Source: Opitutia bacterium
GTDB taxonomy: Bacteria; Verrucomicrobiota; Verrucomicrobiia; Opitutales; JANYEO01
Assembly (NCBI GenBank): GCA_025363025.1
Contig: JANYEO010000259.1
Coordinates: 1-17,380 of the forward strand
Reading direction: 5' to 3'
Length of the DNA: 17,380 nucleotides
Shown: in pieces, positions 5,668 to 13,425 of the stretch
Position numbering within the stretch: position 1 is the stretch's first letter
How the letters are laid out: the number at the start of each line of letters is the position of its first letter
Translations under genes and position numbers: made by a program
The notes under the pieces: generated by a model
Seen by the model: the letters and a program-made list of their open reading frames with translations, nothing else
The model's database searches: none
Told to the model about the DNA's origin: nothing

Positions 5668-6885
5668 TTAAGATTCTGCTAAATTTAATAAACCCTCCAG
5701 GGTGACGTCAGCTTCAACGGCTTGAGTGTAATCGATGCCGGGGAGGCCAAAGCCAAAGAGCTTTAGAAAGTCTTGTTGATACCCCTTAAAGTCAGAAAGA
5801 CTCAGCAAATTCTCCGTCTCTACTTGAGGCCATAAGGCCGCGACAGCGCCTTGTACATCTGGCCGCATTTCCCAATTGTCAACACGGACACGTCCTTTTG
5901 CATCTAAAGTTAAGGGTTGGCCGCTGAAGAGTTGATCATGAAAAAGCCTGTGCATTTGCTCGATACAGCCTTCGTGTAAGCCTTTTTCCTTCATCACTTT
6001 AAACACAAGGGAGGTGTAAAGCGGGACGACTGGTATAGCTGAGCTTGCTTGGGTGACGACGACTTTATTAATAACTACAAGGGCCTTCCCCCCGTGGGCT
6101 TTGAGCTTTTCGTTAAGCGCTATAGCCGTGGTTTCTAAATGGGCTTTTGCTTGGCCAATGGTACCTTGGTGATAAATGGGCCAAGTGACTTCAGGGCCAA
6201 TGTAAGAGTAAGCCACAACGGTTGCCCCTGGGGCTAAAAGATTTGCTTGTTCGAGCGCATCTACCCACAGGGCCCAATCTTCGCCGCCCATGACCTTCTC
6301 CGTTGCTTGGATTTCTTCTGGGCTGGCAGGCTCAAGGTCAATGGTTTGAATGAGCTGTTTATCTGTATTAACCGTTTTGTTGCTAAAGGATTGACCGATT
6401 GGCTTGAGCGTTGATTGGTAAACTTCCCCTGTTTTTGGATCTACCCGGCGGGGGGAGGCTAGGCTATAGACAACAAGATCTACCGGGCCCATATCTGCCT
6501 TTAGGCGTTCGATCGTGGCGGCTTTGACGCGGTCCGAAAAAGCGTCTCCATTGATACTGGTTGCATAATGGCCGGCAGCGCGGGCTGCTTTTTCGAATGC
6601 GGCGGTATTGTACCAGCCGGCGGAGGCCGTGCGGCCATTAGAGGCGGGCCTTTCAAAAAATACGCCGAGGGTATCGGCCCCACCGGCAAAGGTTGCGGCA
6701 ATCCGTGAAGAAAGCCCGTAGCCGGTTGAAGCCCCAATCACGAGGACTTTTTTGGGAGCCAGGGGAAGGGGGGGCTGTGCTTTAATATAATCTATCTGCT
6801 CATTAACATGAGCGGCACACCCGGTGGGATGGGCCGTAATACAGATGAAGCCACGAATTTTTGGCTGTATGAGAGTCTCTGCCAT
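5668..6885 (-). CDS. fabV: Trans-2-enoyl-ACP/CoA reductase (FabV type)
   Basis: The enzyme catalyses the last, NADH-dependent step of fatty-acid elongation, reducing the 2,3 double bond of enoyl-ACP or enoyl-CoA. It is a short-chain dehydrogenase relative. Starting at ATG 6885 gives 405 residues beginning MAETLIQPKIRGFIC, close to the family's usual length of about 400. The nucleotide-binding motif GASTGYGLSSRIA is at 51-63. The catalytic Y-x8-K pair is Tyr238/Lys247 within SYIGP...PIYHQGTIGQAK. The N-terminal HPTGC and the extended C-terminal SDFKGYQQDFLKLFGFGLPGIDY are FabV signatures. Upstream in-frame TTG or GTG codons would add a 36-residue tail unlike the family, so that longer start was rejected. 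FabV enzymes are often resistant to triclosan. It is transcribed alone, with repeat material on both sides. Confidence 0.95.
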   Translation of the reverse strand: MAETLIQPKIRGFICITAHPTGCAAHVNEQIDYIKAQPPLPLAPKKVLVIGASTGYGLSSRIAATFAGGADTLGVFFERPASNGRTASAGWYNTAAFEKAARAAGHYATSINGDAFSDRVKAATIERLKADMGPVDLVVYSLASPRRVDPKTGEVYQSTLKPIGQSFSNKTVNTDKQLIQTIDLEPASPEEIQATEKVMGGEDWALWVDALEQANLLAPGATVVAYSYIGPEVTWPIYHQGTIGQAKAHLETTAIALNEKLKAHGGKALVVINKVVVTQASSAIPVVPLYTSLVFKVMKEKGLHEGCIEQMHRLFHDQLFSGQPLTLDAKGRVRVDNWEMRPDVQGAVAALWPQVETENLLSLSDFKGYQQDFLKLFGFGLPGIDYTQAVEADVTLEGLLNLAES

Positions 6886-6999
6886 AATAAATAAGCCTCT
6901 ACGCGTTTGGGTGGTGGCTGCAAGAAAATACCCTTGAGTAATCCAAATAATCCGCTTTGGTTGGAAAGTTAGAATATTCAGTGTTTTGGTCAAAAACTA

Positions 7000-7015
7000 C
7001 ATTATGCAGCGGTCT
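7000..7015 (-). repeat. Terminal fragment of the repeat family upstream of fabV
   Basis: CATTATGCAGCGGTCT is the exact reverse complement of the first 16 bases of the copy at 5520. The preceding TTTTGGTCAAAAACTA (about 6984-6999) may be degenerate inner sequence. It lies between the divergent fabV and HAD genes and may affect either promoter. The rest of 6886-7076 shows no certain promoter. Confidence 0.7.
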
Positions 7016-7076
7016 CTGATTCAAATTGATGATTAATTAAGTTAGCTTTTTTAAGGTATTTCATCTAAACTTCTTT

Positions 7077-7772
7077 ATGCAGTCTTTACCCTTGGGCATT
7101 ATTTTTGATTGGGACGGTGTGGTGGTTGACTCTGCGGCCCAACACCGGCTTTCGTGGGAGCGATTAGCGGCTGAAGAAAATTTGCCTCTTAGTGTGGGGC
7201 ATTTCGAACGTAGTTTTGGCCGGAAGAATGCTTATATTATCCCTGAAATTTTGAATTGGTCGAGTGATAGCACGGTTATTGATCGTTTGTCTGATCGCAA
7301 AGAAATGCTTTACCGGGAAGCAGTTAAGGAGAGTGGCTTGAACCCTTTACCTGGCGTAAAACGCCTTTTAGAGGAATTAAAAGCGGCGGGGGTGCCTTGT
7401 GCTATTGGCTCTTCTACTTCACGCGAAAATTTGACATTTGCACTGCGTTTATTGGGTTTAAATAATGCATTTGATAAAATTGTGAGCGCCGAAGATGTAA
7501 GTGTTGGGAAGCCGGACCCAGCTGTTTTTTTGAAAGCAGCAGAAGCATTGGCACTGCCGCCTGAAGCGTGTGTCGTGATAGAAGATGCACCCGTTGGGAT
7601 TGAAGCCGCATTAGCCGGAGGGATTTCAGTTGTTGGAGTAGCGACAACGCACCCCATTTCTAATTTATTTTTGGCCAACCGGGTAGTGACGACTTTGGAG
7701 GATTTATTTTTGGATGATTTGCAGATGCTGGTACGCAGTGCGGCTTTAAGAAGACCGCTGCAGAATGGGTGA
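7077..7772 (+). CDS. HAD-superfamily hydrolase, beta-phosphoglucomutase-like (subfamily IA)
   Basis: This 231-residue protein is a haloacid dehalogenase-type phosphatase or phosphomutase acting on a small phosphorylated substrate, probably a sugar phosphate. Motif I is DWDGVVVDS with nucleophile Asp11 and acid/base Asp13. Motif II is GSSTSREN, motif III is the Lys in SVGKPDP and motif IV is VIEDAPVGIEAA. A helical cap lies at about 17-85. The DxDG plus cap arrangement resembles beta-phosphoglucomutase and related phosphatases, but the substrate cannot be fixed from sequence. The last seven residues (RRPLQNG) and the stop are encoded by an end fragment of the dispersed repeat, so the original C-terminus was probably different. 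It precedes the surface-glycan locus, to which it could supply sugar phosphates; this is speculative. Confidence 0.88.
   Translation: MQSLPLGIIFDWDGVVVDSAAQHRLSWERLAAEENLPLSVGHFERSFGRKNAYIIPEILNWSSDSTVIDRLSDRKEMLYREAVKESGLNPLPGVKRLLEELKAAGVPCAIGSSTSRENLTFALRLLGLNNAFDKIVSAEDVSVGKPDPAVFLKAAEALALPPEACVVIEDAPVGIEAALAGGISVVGVATTHPISNLFLANRVVTTLEDLFLDDLQMLVRSAALRRPLQNG
7752..7767 (+). repeat. Terminal fragment of the repeat family overlapping the HAD gene end
   Basis: AGACCGCTGCAGAATG is the consensus end of the repeat family. It encodes the last residues of the HAD protein and is followed directly by GGTGA, which supplies the stop. The downstream gap to 7878 holds a possible degenerate remainder (GTTTTTGG near 7806, GGTGGTCTTTA near 7840), but no clear right end. 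Confidence 0.7.
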
Positions 7773-7878
7773 TTGTGACTTGGTGTTTGTTTGAGTGCCA
7801 GAGGTTTTTGGTGTCAAAATATTGCTAATGGTTTTTCTTGGTGGTCTTTATCCGTATATTGATTTAATCTAAACCGTT

Positions 7879-8622
7879 ATGTACCCCAATGCTTTACTAG
7901 AAGAAGATGCTTCCCGGGCTGCAGCTTTGCACTGGGGGAAGGCGGCTAATGTATTAGCTCTGCAAGCATGGAGGCGCAGAATGATGATCAAACGCTTTTT
8001 ATGGCGGATGGCTTTTGGCTCTGCAGAAGGGCTGAAGCGGCTTTTGGATATTACAGGGAGTGTATGCGCGCTTATTGGGTTTTCCCCTATTTTTTTGATA
8101 ACGGCTGTGGCAATTTTCATTGAGGACAGGGGGCCTGTTTTCTTTAAGCAGATACGCATTGGCCAGAGTGGGCGCACGTTTTATATTTGGAAATTTAGGT
8201 CCATGATTTTGGATGCAGATAAAAAGAAAGATGAGGTTTTGGCATTAAATCAGCATGAGCAAGGTGTAACTTTTAAAGCAAAAAATGACCCGCGCATTAC
8301 GAAAGTAGGGGCATTTATTCGCCGTACGTCTTTGGATGAGTTGCCTCAATTTATTAATGTGCTTTTTGGGCAAATGTCCCTAGTTGGGCCACGGCCGCCT
8401 GTCCCACGTGAGGTGGCTCAGTACAAAGCCGCTCAACTGCGGAGGCTTACAGTGAAGCCGGGGATTACGTGTTTGTGGCAAATTGGGGGGCGGGCCAATA
8501 TTGATTTTGAAGGACAGGTACGTTTAGATTTGCAATATATACGTTCTGAAAGTGTATGGCAGGATATTAAAATCCTATGCTTAACGGTACCGGCTGTTCT
8601 TCTTGGGAAAGGGGCTTATTAA
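7879..8622 (+). CDS. Polyprenyl-phosphate sugar-1-phosphate transferase (bacterial sugar transferase)
   Basis: The protein starts glycan assembly by moving a sugar-1-phosphate from a nucleotide sugar to undecaprenyl phosphate at the inner membrane. It has the short monotopic architecture: a basic KRLLDITGS segment (53-61), one hydrophobic re-entrant helix (about 58-82, with Pro70) and a cytoplasmic catalytic domain. Motifs include WKFRSM (104-109), DPRITKVGAFIRRTSLDELPQ with the catalytic Asp153-Glu154, MSLVGPRPPVPRE (166-178) and VKPGITCLWQIGGR (192-205). In most homologues the last motif reads KPGITGLWQ, so Cys198 is a small deviation. Of 247 residues, the first ~45 form a basic leader; an internal start at MMIKRF (35) is possible. 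No large N-terminal membrane domain is present. It heads the glycan locus and ends 14 bases before the next gene. Confidence 0.93.
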   Translation: MYPNALLEEDASRAAALHWGKAANVLALQAWRRRMMIKRFLWRMAFGSAEGLKRLLDITGSVCALIGFSPIFLITAVAIFIEDRGPVFFKQIRIGQSGRTFYIWKFRSMILDADKKKDEVLALNQHEQGVTFKAKNDPRITKVGAFIRRTSLDELPQFINVLFGQMSLVGPRPPVPREVAQYKAAQLRRLTVKPGITCLWQIGGRANIDFEGQVRLDLQYIRSESVWQDIKILCLTVPAVLLGKGAY

Positions 8623-8636
8623 AAAGTTTTTTTATT

Positions 8637-9875
8637 ATGTCTCAAATAGATTTAGCCCCTTTGTATACGGCCCCTCAGGCAGGTGGAGGGGTTTTACTTG
8701 CTCAAAAAAAGTCAACGGACCAAGTGCTGAAGGTTGTACTGCCGGATTGGTTTGCTATCGATAGTGTGCTAAATGCAGGCCGCCCGTTTGCTTTGTGGAC
8801 AGTGGGCGACCAATGCTTGCTTTACCATTGGCTGGATTATGCACTCAATCAGGATTATCGTAAGGTGATCTTTTATTGCAGTGATCGGCCGGCATTAGTC
8901 CGCGGTGTTCTTGAGCGAGCAACTCTTTGGCCGATTGATTGGGAGTTGCAAGCCGTGAGTGATGTAAAGGCCATCCCTGCAGATGCGATTGCAGATCATT
9001 TGCCAGAGCATATTAATCCAACGGCTTTACCGACAGATGGGTGGAGTCTGCTTAATTACTGGTTTTTATTACAACGCCAATGGTTGGATACGGTGGTGGC
9101 GTGTGCGGGTAAAAATAATGACTTTATCTCTATAGGCCGCTTTTGCGCGATCCACCCGAGTACAGAAATACGTCAGCCCAGTTGGATTGGAGACCATGTG
9201 AGTATTGGGCCGGGCTGTACGATAGGCCCTTATGCTATTATCGGCGAAGGGGCTATTTTGGCCGGGCCTAGCCATGTTGAGCAGGCAGTGGTCGCGCCGC
9301 GTACTTTTCTCTCTGGCCATACGGAGCTTAAGCAGGTTTATCTTTTAGGTGGGCGGCTTTTTAATTTGAGACATCAGGCGGAGATTTCACAAATGGATCC
9401 TTTGATGGCAGGCGGGGTCTTGGCCCATCATAACCCGTGGAAACCTTCTCTACGTGAGCGGCTAAAAGCATTGCTTATATGGCTGCGGTATGCCTTTAAA
9501 AAGCCAGAAGGTGTATTAAAAACCTGGGTGACCCATAGTGGCTTAAAACTGCATGAATATGATAAAGGGACCCTCCCTATGAGGCGACGCCCTTGGCTGA
9601 TGGAGGTTGTAAAAGGGCGGATGCGGCTGCTGGGTGTTTTGCCTAGGACAAGTGAATCGTTGGGGGCGCTATCGCCTGATTGGCAGGATATTATTCGTGA
9701 GGCCCCGATGGGGGTGTTTTCTTATGCAGATATTAATGGTAGTTTTTCCCCGGAAGATGAGATGGAGGCTGTCCATGCGGTGTACCAGGCAACTCAACCG
9801 GAGGAGGTGATGACGGATATTATTACGAGTAGTTTTAAGACCCTTTTTCTAAGAAATCTTGATGAGCGCATTTGA
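8637..9875 (+). CDS. Hexapeptide-repeat (left-handed beta-helix) protein with C-terminal segment resembling part of a sugar transferase
   Basis: The 412-residue protein starts at MSQIDLAP (ATG 8637). A start at 8577 would overlap the previous gene by 46 bases and was rejected. Residues about 30-125 are an alpha/beta region (PFALWTVGDQCLLYHWLDYAL, KVIFYCSD) resembling the fold of NDP-sugar pyrophosphorylases, but no clear GxGxR-type nucleotide signature was found. Residues about 162-240 carry hexapeptide repeats (FISIGRFCAI, IGDHVSIGPGCTIGPYAIIGEGAILAG) typical of left-handed beta-helix transferases. The part at 316-370 (RRRPWLMEVVKGRMRLLGVLPRT..SPDWQDIIREAPMGVFSYAD) resembles the DELPQ..NVL.G.MSLVGPRP region of sugar transferases, but lacks the Asp-Glu pair. 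It probably regulates or assists the transferase encoded just upstream. The last 14 bases overlap the next gene, suggesting translational coupling. Confidence 0.72.
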   Translation: MSQIDLAPLYTAPQAGGGVLLAQKKSTDQVLKVVLPDWFAIDSVLNAGRPFALWTVGDQCLLYHWLDYALNQDYRKVIFYCSDRPALVRGVLERATLWPIDWELQAVSDVKAIPADAIADHLPEHINPTALPTDGWSLLNYWFLLQRQWLDTVVACAGKNNDFISIGRFCAIHPSTEIRQPSWIGDHVSIGPGCTIGPYAIIGEGAILAGPSHVEQAVVAPRTFLSGHTELKQVYLLGGRLFNLRHQAEISQMDPLMAGGVLAHHNPWKPSLRERLKALLIWLRYAFKKPEGVLKTWVTHSGLKLHEYDKGTLPMRRRPWLMEVVKGRMRLLGVLPRTSESLGALSPDWQDIIREAPMGVFSYADINGSFSPEDEMEAVHAVYQATQPEEVMTDIITSSFKTLFLRNLDERI

Positions 9876-11634
9876 ACCTACATCTGTAAGCCAGCGGCAT
9901 ATTTTGCCGGCTGATTTAATGCACATAGAGCCTTTGCGAGAAGCCTGGGAAGCCTTTTTACAGACGCAGGGGTTGTCTATGGAAAGGGTAGAAGAGTGGC
10001 GCTTGGCGTTTACAGAGACGGTTGTAAATGCTATTGTACATGGGGCCAAGGAAGTAGCTTCTAAAAACATTAGTGTTAATTGGTGGGCCGAAGGGCAAAC
10101 TATTTGCTTGGAGGTGATAGACCCCGGAACAGGGCCTGATCTGGCCCGTGCAGCAGATCCTTATTTGCCAGATGACCCACTCGCTGATCATGGCCGTGGG
10201 CTGTTTATTATTAAGCAATTTTGTGATGTGTGGGAACATTGGCGAGGGACAGAGGGGTACCGGCAAGTTTTAAAAAAGACGTATCCTGATATTATCCCGA
10301 TGCAGGAGATGGATCCTGTCCTTGAGCAAGCGTTGAATGAAATATCTTTATGTTATGAAAGCTTGGCCGCTTTTTACCGATTAGGAGAGGCGCTCATTCG
10401 TTCGGACCGTTTAGGTGAATTTATTGGGAAAGCATTAGATGATCTAGGGCCTTTAGTAAGAGGGGATGAATTGGGGATTGCCTTTAATGCGGATCATTTA
10501 AATGCAGCTTTAGTTGAGGATGTGTTGCAGCTAGAAGCAGCTGATCAATCTTTGATAGAAAAAAGTGTTATTTTGAGCCGTCTTTATAAAGAGGGGGGCG
10601 AGTATGTTTGGGAATCTCTCGAAGAGGCGAAAGAAGATGTATGGCTAGCACAATTTGGGTGTGGTTGGGGGCGGGCTATACAAGCCGGGGGCGTTACCGT
10701 GGGGGTTTTATTTATTGCGCGTACACAGGCAGACCCGCACTTTAATGCGGCCGAGCTCAATAGCTTGCGGACCTTCACCGATTTATTTGGGATTGCGATT
10801 GCACAAGCAAATAATGCAATTGCCAGAGAAACGGAAAAGCAGGCCTTGCGGGAGTTAGAAATTGCTGCAGATCTTCAAGAAAAATTGTTTCCCATTCCTG
10901 AACTTCCAACAGACCCACGGTGGTCGTTTTTTGTTAAGCGAACTTCTGCCAGGCAGGTAGGAGGGGATTATGTAGATGCTTTGGTAACGGCTTCTGGGGA
11001 CTTGGTGCTTGTGATGGTAGATGTTATGGGTAAGGGCGTTTCTGCAGCCTTTTTAGCGGCCATGATACGGACGTCTCTCCGGTTAAATTTGAGCTTAGGC
11101 CATTCTCTCGAAACTTTAATTAGAGTTGTAAACCAAGTATTATGTGAAGAGCTTAACGACCTCACTATGTTCGCAACGTGTGCTATTTGCTGGGTGTCAG
11201 CGGATACGCAGCAGCTTTCTATTGTTAACGCGGGGCATTGCCCGGTTATCTTAAGTAGTGGCGCGGGTGTTATTCAGCAAATTGAGCCATCGGGGCCGCC
11301 TCTGGGGCTTTTTGCTACTTCTGAATATGTTATTGAGAGGCATATACTGAAGGGGGATGAAACAATTATTTTGGTAACCGATGGGTTGTATGAGTGGCCT
11401 GTTAAAGGGGCTGCCTGGGGGTGGGATACGTGGATGGAGTTTATTAAAGACGCCAACCGCGTTAACCAGCCGCAGACCTTGTGGGATGACTTGCAGCTAA
11501 AAATTAAGCATGAAAGTGATGATGAGGAAGCCGGAGATGACCAAAGCTTTCTTTATTGGAATTTGAAACCGGCTGCTACTTTCAACCGGCTGTCGGATAT
11601 GCCAGCTAATCATTTAAGCCAGTCCATTAACTAA
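9862..11634 (+). CDS. HATPase (RsbW-like) - GAF - SpoIIE/PP2C phosphatase, partner-switching regulator
   Basis: The 590-residue protein joins both enzymes of a partner-switching system. Residues 1-140 form an anti-sigma-type HATPase domain with N-box E52-TVVNAIVH (Asn56, His60), G1 box DPGTG (87-91) and G2 box HGRGLFII (110-117). Residues about 165-320 form a GAF-like sensor. Residues about 330-568 form a PP2C/SpoIIE Ser/Thr phosphatase with metal-binding acidic residues in GGDYVD (Asp369), VDVMGKG (Asp387), TDGLYE (Asp507) and GDDQS (559-560). Other family hallmarks are NAGHCP and SGPPLGLF. There is no membrane segment. Such proteins phosphorylate or dephosphorylate a STAS-domain antagonist, but no STAS gene lies in the window. 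The start could be TTG 9859 or ATG 9862; ATG was preferred. It overlaps the preceding glycan gene and lies eight bases upstream of a response regulator gene. Confidence 0.92.
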   Translation: MSAFEPTSVSQRHILPADLMHIEPLREAWEAFLQTQGLSMERVEEWRLAFTETVVNAIVHGAKEVASKNISVNWWAEGQTICLEVIDPGTGPDLARAADPYLPDDPLADHGRGLFIIKQFCDVWEHWRGTEGYRQVLKKTYPDIIPMQEMDPVLEQALNEISLCYESLAAFYRLGEALIRSDRLGEFIGKALDDLGPLVRGDELGIAFNADHLNAALVEDVLQLEAADQSLIEKSVILSRLYKEGGEYVWESLEEAKEDVWLAQFGCGWGRAIQAGGVTVGVLFIARTQADPHFNAAELNSLRTFTDLFGIAIAQANNAIARETEKQALRELEIAADLQEKLFPIPELPTDPRWSFFVKRTSARQVGGDYVDALVTASGDLVLVMVDVMGKGVSAAFLAAMIRTSLRLNLSLGHSLETLIRVVNQVLCEELNDLTMFATCAICWVSADTQQLSIVNAGHCPVILSSGAGVIQQIEPSGPPLGLFATSEYVIERHILKGDETIILVTDGLYEWPVKGAAWGWDTWMEFIKDANRVNQPQTLWDDLQLKIKHESDDEEAGDDQSFLYWNLKPAATFNRLSDMPANHLSQSIN

Positions 11635-11642
11635 TTTTATTT

Positions 11643-12017
11643 ATGCAAACGATATTGATAGCAGATGATGATCCGGTAATGCTGAAGCTTTATCAGCTTA
11701 ATTTGGGCCGTGCGGGGTATCGTACGGTTGCATGTGCTGAGGGCTTGGGGGTACATGCAAAAGCAGTGGCAGAAAAGCCCAATTTAGCCATTTTGGATTA
11801 CCTTTTACCGGGAAAAACAGGCCTTGAACTGATACAGGACTTTCGCGCAGATGCCGCCTGGGTGGATTTGCCCTTAATTGTGATAACGGCCCAGGGGAAA
11901 GAGAGTACGAAGGCGGAACTTATGGCAGCTGGGGCCAATCAAGTCTTTACTAAGCCTTTTAGCCCAACGGCTTTGGTGAAGAGTATTCAGGAGTTATTAA
12001 AGGGAGCGGAGGCATAA
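11643..12017 (+). CDS. Single-domain response regulator (CheY-like receiver)
   Basis: The 124-residue protein is one receiver domain with no output domain. The acidic pocket is Asp8-Asp10 (IADDD), the phospho-acceptor is Asp52 (AILDYLLPG), the conserved Thr is Thr82 (VITAQG) and the Lys is Lys104 (FTKPF). All key residues are intact. It begins eight bases after the HATPase-SpoIIE gene and is probably in the same transcript. As a lone receiver it probably acts by protein contact or as a phosphorelay shuttle, possibly with the Hpt-domain protein encoded from 17086. Its stop codon (12015-12017) lies inside the left end of a repeat copy, so the final residues may have been altered by insertion. 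Confidence 0.95.
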   Translation: MQTILIADDDPVMLKLYQLNLGRAGYRTVACAEGLGVHAKAVAEKPNLAILDYLLPGKTGLELIQDFRADAAWVDLPLIVITAQGKESTKAELMAAGANQVFTKPFSPTALVKSIQELLKGAEA

Positions 12018-12124
12018 TGCATGCTTCCCAGTTTTTGGTCGGTTGTCGCTCTCCCTGTACTAGCGTACACTCGCTCGCTTCGCCCTACAAATTCTTCAAA
12101 ATCAAAGCATTCTGCAATCGGGCT
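12004..12124 (+). repeat. MITE-like palindromic repeat, copy C
   Basis: The left end (GAGCGGAGGCATAATGCATG) is a diverged version of the consensus end and contains the stop codon of the response regulator. Inner landmarks AGTTTTTGGTCGGTTGTCGCT, a central TGTACTAGCGTACA palindrome and TTCGCCCTAC match copy B in order. The right end shares a 25-base identical segment (ending GCATTCTGCAATCGG) with copy D. About 80 bases (12125-12204) then lead to the phosphodiesterase gene and show nothing certain. Confidence 0.8.
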
Positions 12125-12204
12125 TTTAAAGCAACGAATGCGCAGCTTGCTAACCCTTGTAATCCTTAATCTTTCAGTAAAAACGGGCTTCCTCTTTCTT
12201 TTGC

Positions 12205-13425
12205 ATGAAAACGCTGAACTTATTTATTTTTATCGATGCATTGGGCTGGAAGATTGCCAAGGAGCGTCAATTTTTGGCAGATGTGTTACCTTATCGTAGC
12301 CCTTGTAATACGATCTTTGGGTATTCTTCTACTTGTGATCCTACGATTTTAACGGGGGAATTGCCGGAAAAGCATGGGCATTTTTCATTTTATGCACCTG
12401 CCGGCAAAGAGCGGCCTTTTAAGGGGTGGGGGGCTTTACGGTTTTTACCTACGTTTATTAGTGAGCATCGCCGTGTGCGCAATCGCTTAAGCCATTATAT
12501 TGCGAAAAAAAGAGGCTATACGGGGTACTTCCAGCTCTACAGTATGCCGTTTAAGTATTTGCCCTATTTTGATTATACGGAGAAAAAAGATATTTATATG
12601 CCTGGTGGCATTATTGGAGGGCAAAAAACCATCTTTGAGTCTTGGCAAGCAAGTGGGCGGCCTTGGTTTAGGTCTGACTGGCGTCAAAGTGATGAAGTTA
12701 ACTTAAGAGCATTAGGGGAAGTGGCAGTCAAGGGGGAAGTAGAGTTAGCTTATTTATTTACGGCGGGGTTGGATGCGTTGATGCACCGTTATGGCACTCA
12801 AGGGCCAGAGGTTGACCAAGGTTTTGCGCATTTTGAGGCACAGCTGCGGGCAACGATTTTTCAAGCACGTAAGCATTATAAAGACGTACGGGTACATGCC
12901 TTTAGCGATCATGGGATGGCTAATACACAGCGTTCGAGTAATTTGCGGTTACGTTTCGAAAAACTGGGTTATCGCTTTGGGCGAGATTACATTGCGTGTT
13001 GGGATTCTACTATGGCTCGCTTTTGGTTTCCGGGGGGCCCAGCTGTTAAGGCGCAGATAGAGGCTTATTTGCGCTATCAGTTGGATGGCCGTATCGTATC
13101 TGCGGCGGAGCTTAAATCATGGGGCTGTTCATTCCCGAATAATCGGTATGGGGAGCTTTTTTATTTACTGCCGGCAGGGTCTATTTTTGTTCCTTCCTTT
13201 ATGAATAAACAGTGGGTTAATGGAATGCATGGGTACGACCCGGCTCATCCGGATAGTGCAGCAAGTTGGCTTACGAGCCACCCAACCCGTGTACCTAAAA
13301 GCTTGGTGGATATCTTCCCTATTATGCAAGGGGCTTGCCAGGGTGATACAGGTGTGCCCTGGGATAGGGCGGATGAAGCTGCGGAGGTATTATCTGAGGC
13401 TGGGCATGAAGCTGCGTTATTTTAA
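12205..13425 (+). CDS. Alkaline-phosphatase-superfamily phosphodiesterase / nucleotide pyrophosphatase-like protein
   Basis: The 406-residue protein has the full two-metal set of the alkaline phosphatase superfamily: Asp11 in FIFIDALGW, a Ser/Thr nucleophile in GYSSTCDPTILTGELPEKHGHF (residues 41-43), Asp190 and His194 in GLDALMHRYG, Asp235-His236 in FSDHGM and His342 in NGMHGYDP. This pattern fits type I phosphodiesterases and nucleotide pyrophosphatases or related phosphotransferases. No signal peptide is seen; the N-terminus MKTLNLFIFID is the first beta strand, so the protein is probably cytoplasmic. In a glycan locus it might cleave or transfer a phosphorylated group on a sugar or lipid carrier. 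The true substrate is unknown. It ends in a 4-base overlap with the convergent glycosyltransferase gene, sharing the TTAA stop sequence. Confidence 0.85.
   Translation: MKTLNLFIFIDALGWKIAKERQFLADVLPYRSPCNTIFGYSSTCDPTILTGELPEKHGHFSFYAPAGKERPFKGWGALRFLPTFISEHRRVRNRLSHYIAKKRGYTGYFQLYSMPFKYLPYFDYTEKKDIYMPGGIIGGQKTIFESWQASGRPWFRSDWRQSDEVNLRALGEVAVKGEVELAYLFTAGLDALMHRYGTQGPEVDQGFAHFEAQLRATIFQARKHYKDVRVHAFSDHGMANTQRSSNLRLRFEKLGYRFGRDYIACWDSTMARFWFPGGPAVKAQIEAYLRYQLDGRIVSAAELKSWGCSFPNNRYGELFYLLPAGSIFVPSFMNKQWVNGMHGYDPAHPDSAASWLTSHPTRVPKSLVDIFPIMQGACQGDTGVPWDRADEAAEVLSEAGHEAALF

Noticed and set aside
6886..6993. N-terminal extension of fabV to 6993
   Set aside because: It starts at TTG, adds 36 residues not found in the family and runs into a repeat fragment. 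ATG 6885 gives the usual FabV N-terminus.
8577..8636. Extended start of the hexapeptide-protein gene at 8577
   Set aside because: It would overlap the sugar transferase gene by 46 bases, and the added residues look like an out-of-frame reading of that gene.
9958..10266. 102-residue minus-strand open frame inside the HATPase domain
   Set aside because: It is antisense to a clearly conserved domain and shows no motif of its own.
12021..12299. 92-residue plus-strand open frame after the response regulator
   Set aside because: It is made of repeat copy C plus an out-of-frame reading of the phosphodiesterase gene start.
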